This document shows positions 63,064-64,000 of a stretch of DNA of 64,000 nt, piece by piece. Position 1 is the first letter of the stretch. Every line of letters begins with the position of its first letter. The stretch comes from a bacterium. Lineage in GTDB: Bacteria; UBA8248. The notes below the pieces were generated by a model that worked only from the letters and a program-made list of their open reading frames with translations, did no database searches and had not been told where the DNA came from. The translations under genes and the position numbers were made by a program. The DNA lies in NCBI GenBank assembly GCA_022825065.1, contig JAJDYR010000030.1, positions 1 to 64,000 on the forward strand. Direction: 5' to 3'.

Positions 63064-63831
63064 ATGCTGCCAGTGTACGTCATCAATCTGGACCGCCGGC
63101 CGGACAGGCTGGCGTCTATCTCGGAAAACCTCGAACGGATAAACGTCGCGTGGGAACGGGTGCAGGCAATCGACGGAATGGACCTGCAGGAAACAAGATG
63201 GCTGGACCGGGCATCACTGGCCTGCAGTCAATCCCACCGCAAAGCGATGCGGATGTTTCTCGATTCATCACATCCCGCTGCCATGATTCTCGAAGACGAT
63301 GCTGAGGTCGGTGAAGATGTTTCCGCATTTCTCAGCTCTGTTGACTGGTGGCCCCACAATCATGGTCTATTGAAGCTTGACAGTCCCCGAAGTCCTCGAT
63401 TTCTTGGCCCCGGATACGGCCACGCGCCAACAGGCCGCAGCCTCCATGAAATTCCCTATTGGGGTATATTGGCCACCGGATATCTCATCAATCGAAATGC
63501 CGCTGAAATTGTATTGGCTTCCGCGGATTGTCAGTTCTTTCCGATAGATGTCGTCATGTTCCATCTCGGATGGTCAAGAACGGCCCGGAAGCTGCGTCCG
63601 TTATGGGTTGTTCCGACCGTGATCAGACCACATCAAGAACTGGGATCGGATATCGAGCATTACCGAAAAGCCATGCGCCGAAAAAAGGAAAGAAGACTGG
63701 AAAAGTTCATATTCAAGGTGAAAGTTACTTTGCGCCGATTGGCCGGAAAGGTTCGATATGAACAAATCCCGTATCGCGCAAGGATGTCAAGTCAAAAAGA
63801 AATTCAACCAAAAATCCGTGATTTATCCTGA
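63064..63831 (+). CDS. Glycosyltransferase family 25 protein
   Basis: This 255-residue LPS/oligosaccharide glycosyltransferase has the GT25 start MLPVYVINLDRRPDRLAS, CSQSHRKAMRMF, and the acidic motif AMILEDDAEVGEDV. It ends with a basic tail. The ATG at 63064 has GGAG nine bases upstream; a longer reading frame is rejected. AT-richer codon use than neighbours suggests transfer. No companion LPS genes in the window. Confidence 0.85.
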   Translation: MLPVYVINLDRRPDRLASISENLERINVAWERVQAIDGMDLQETRWLDRASLACSQSHRKAMRMFLDSSHPAAMILEDDAEVGEDVSAFLSSVDWWPHNHGLLKLDSPRSPRFLGPGYGHAPTGRSLHEIPYWGILATGYLINRNAAEIVLASADCQFFPIDVVMFHLGWSRTARKLRPLWVVPTVIRPHQELGSDIEHYRKAMRRKKERRLEKFIFKVKVTLRRLAGKVRYEQIPYRARMSSQKEIQPKIRDLS

Positions 63832-63901
63832 GCTAGACACGAATGCCAGAAGAGACAGCAAAAGGAAAAGATGAACGTGGCGGGTCAAACCCGACCCTTG
63901 A

Positions 63902-64000
63902 GGGGTTGTTGAAAAAGTCCCTTCGCCCCGGAGCAGCGGCCCCGATCGCCTCATCGCCTTGAAAACCAACCCCCCCTACCCCCCCTTGTCAGGGGGGCAA
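63902..64000. repeat. Left part of a MITE-like repeat, truncated by the window end
   Basis: GGGGTTGTTGAAAAAGTCC starts the block at 63902, and the GAAAACCAACCCCCCCTACC module and TTGTCAGGGGGG follow. The right half lies outside the window. Confidence 0.7.

Overview
The window is 64 kb of high-GC bacterial chromosome with dense operons on both strands. No rRNA, tRNA, CRISPR array, transposase or phage gene was recognised. Gene content points to a Gram-negative bacterium: an LpxL-type acyltransferase, a periplasmic amidase, LPS-type glycosyltransferase family 25, a sigma-54 two-component system, and glycogen synthesis from ADP-glucose. The mix of a PSP1 protein, a TatD-radical SAM fusion, PAC2, a HrcA/CIRCE heat-shock locus and an AcpXL-like fatty-acid cluster suits a deep-branching proteobacteria-like or Nitrospinota/Tectomicrobia-like lineage. 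That placement is inference and cannot be fixed from this sequence. TTG starts with strong Shine-Dalgarno sequences are common.

Layout. 0.2-6.5 kb (minus): tmk-holB-PSP1-metG-tatD/rSAM. 6.5-6.9 kb: a MITE-like element. 6.9-10.5 kb (minus): sigma-54 regulator and membrane histidine kinase. 10.6-18.3 kb (plus): hrcA-dnaJ behind a promoter and CIRCE, a MaoC-type dehydratase, prmA-rsmE, purD and a phosphonoacetate hydrolase-like enzyme. 18.3-27 kb: small catabolic genes (extradiol dioxygenase, polysaccharide deacetylase, CMD protein, alcohol dehydrogenase, MaoC protein, amidohydrolase, Gfo/Idh/MocA oxidoreductase). 27.2-31.4 kb (minus): glgA-glgC-M3 peptidase. 32.0-41.7 kb (minus): a dedicated fatty-acid synthase and acyltransferase cluster. 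42-49.2 kb: PAC2, an HTH-receiver regulator, dtd, TIGR02757, nadK, recN and two tandem DUF1640-type coiled-coil genes. 50.4-54.4 kb (minus): thiS-thiG-thiE under a TPP riboswitch, then acs. 54.5-64 kb: alcohol dehydrogenase, rhodanese, a RelE-type toxin-antitoxin pair, cyclase, methyltransferase-bioA, amidase-GerMN and a glycosyltransferase.

The most striking system is the 32.0-41.7 kb cluster. It encodes an AcpXL-like carrier protein with a long C-terminal extension, three intact ketosynthases, one ketosynthase homologue without the catalytic Cys, two hotdog dehydratases, FabG, AcpS, a FabL-like enoyl reductase and an LpxL-type acyltransferase. It looks like a self-contained pathway that makes a specialised, probably very long and saturated acyl chain and attaches it to an envelope lipid. 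It parallels the rhizobial acpXL-lpxXL locus but has a different gene set.

A second theme is repeat-driven change. The 3' end of recN occurs three times, separated by two copies of a coiled-coil gene whose lengths differ by exactly 18 residues (one 7-mer plus one 11-mer). A second family of membrane-anchored coiled-coil genes (26.7 and 49.5 kb) sits among modular intergenic repeats. Those repeats share a GGGGcTGTTGAAAAAGTC-like terminus and carry several palindromic modules.
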